From Sediminibacterium salmoneum NBRC 103935 (lineage in GTDB: Bacteria; Bacteroidota; Bacteroidia; Chitinophagales; Chitinophagaceae): a DNA stretch of 43,943 bases. A model generated the notes under the pieces. The model ran no database searches and was not told the origin of the DNA. It was given only the letters and a program-made list of their open reading frames with translations. The DNA is taken from positions 1,196,427-1,240,369 of the forward strand of contig NZ_KI866530.1 in NCBI RefSeq assembly GCF_000511175.1, given 5' to 3'. Positions 43,923-43,943 of the stretch are shown here, piece after piece; within the stretch, counting starts at the first letter, position 1, and each line of letters starts with the position of its first letter. A program made the position numbers and the translations under genes.

Positions 43923-43943
43923 GTATGATATTTCACATAAGAA

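Overview
The window reads as chromosomal DNA of a Bacteroidota bacterium. Several independent signs agree. Upstream regions repeatedly carry the phylum's -7 promoter element TAnnTTTG. Secreted proteins include one ending in a type IX secretion (T9SS) sorting domain. Families typical of the phylum are present: DUF3667, a five-helix cytochrome b succinate dehydrogenase, a YbiT-type ABC-F protein with a degenerate second half, and a half-size TauE/SafE protein. Overall style suggests Chitinophagaceae, but that placement is inference. There is no phage, insertion sequence, CRISPR array or rRNA; the only RNA gene I can support is tmRNA.

Layout. 1-4.7 kb (minus strand): start of an M14 carboxypeptidase cut by the window edge, an ABC-F ATPase, tsaD, and a MacB/FtsX-type permease broken by two compensating frameshifts. 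4.9-8.5 kb (plus): sdhC-sdhA-sdhB, closed by a hairpin facing a six-helix membrane protein with a histidine-kinase dimerisation domain but no ATPase. 9.4-14 kb (plus): S9A prolyl oligopeptidase lipoprotein, trmN6-like methyltransferase, small lipoprotein, ppa, half-size TauE/SafE protein and a 50-residue membrane ORF, then an oppositely oriented NlpC/P60 peptidase. 14.8-19.7 kb: ECF sigma factor with a putative anti-sigma partner, DUF985 cupin, an AT-rich spacer, amt, DUF2147 and an unrecognised exported helical protein. 19.7-24.3 kb (minus): ssrA, rseP, dxr and a GH3-family enzyme.

24.4-32.7 kb: rplU-rpmA, a pure Lys/Ala/Pro repeat protein resembling histone H1 tails, a PolX/PHP protein whose polymerase site looks dead, then the minus-strand set DUF3667 - mazG - giant NtrY-like kinase. 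32.7-38.2 kb: a YD-repeat-like secreted protein overlapping a Gfo/Idh/MocA oxidoreductase, facing an MFS - KefF/G-like - KefC-like set. 38.3-43.9 kb (minus): a surface-protein locus of a T9SS-sorted protein, a 964-residue YadA-like fibre with recent internal duplications, and a 692-residue modular protein.

Most of this is housekeeping. The points most worth a second look are the paired frameshifts in the permease, the recombinogenic fibre gene and its neighbours, the degenerate PolX, the kinase without an ATPase domain, the histone-tail-like repeat gene beside the ribosomal operon, the tmRNA tag ending AMAA, and the exported protein with a DMDDT motif. I did not find a clear new defence or mobile system.
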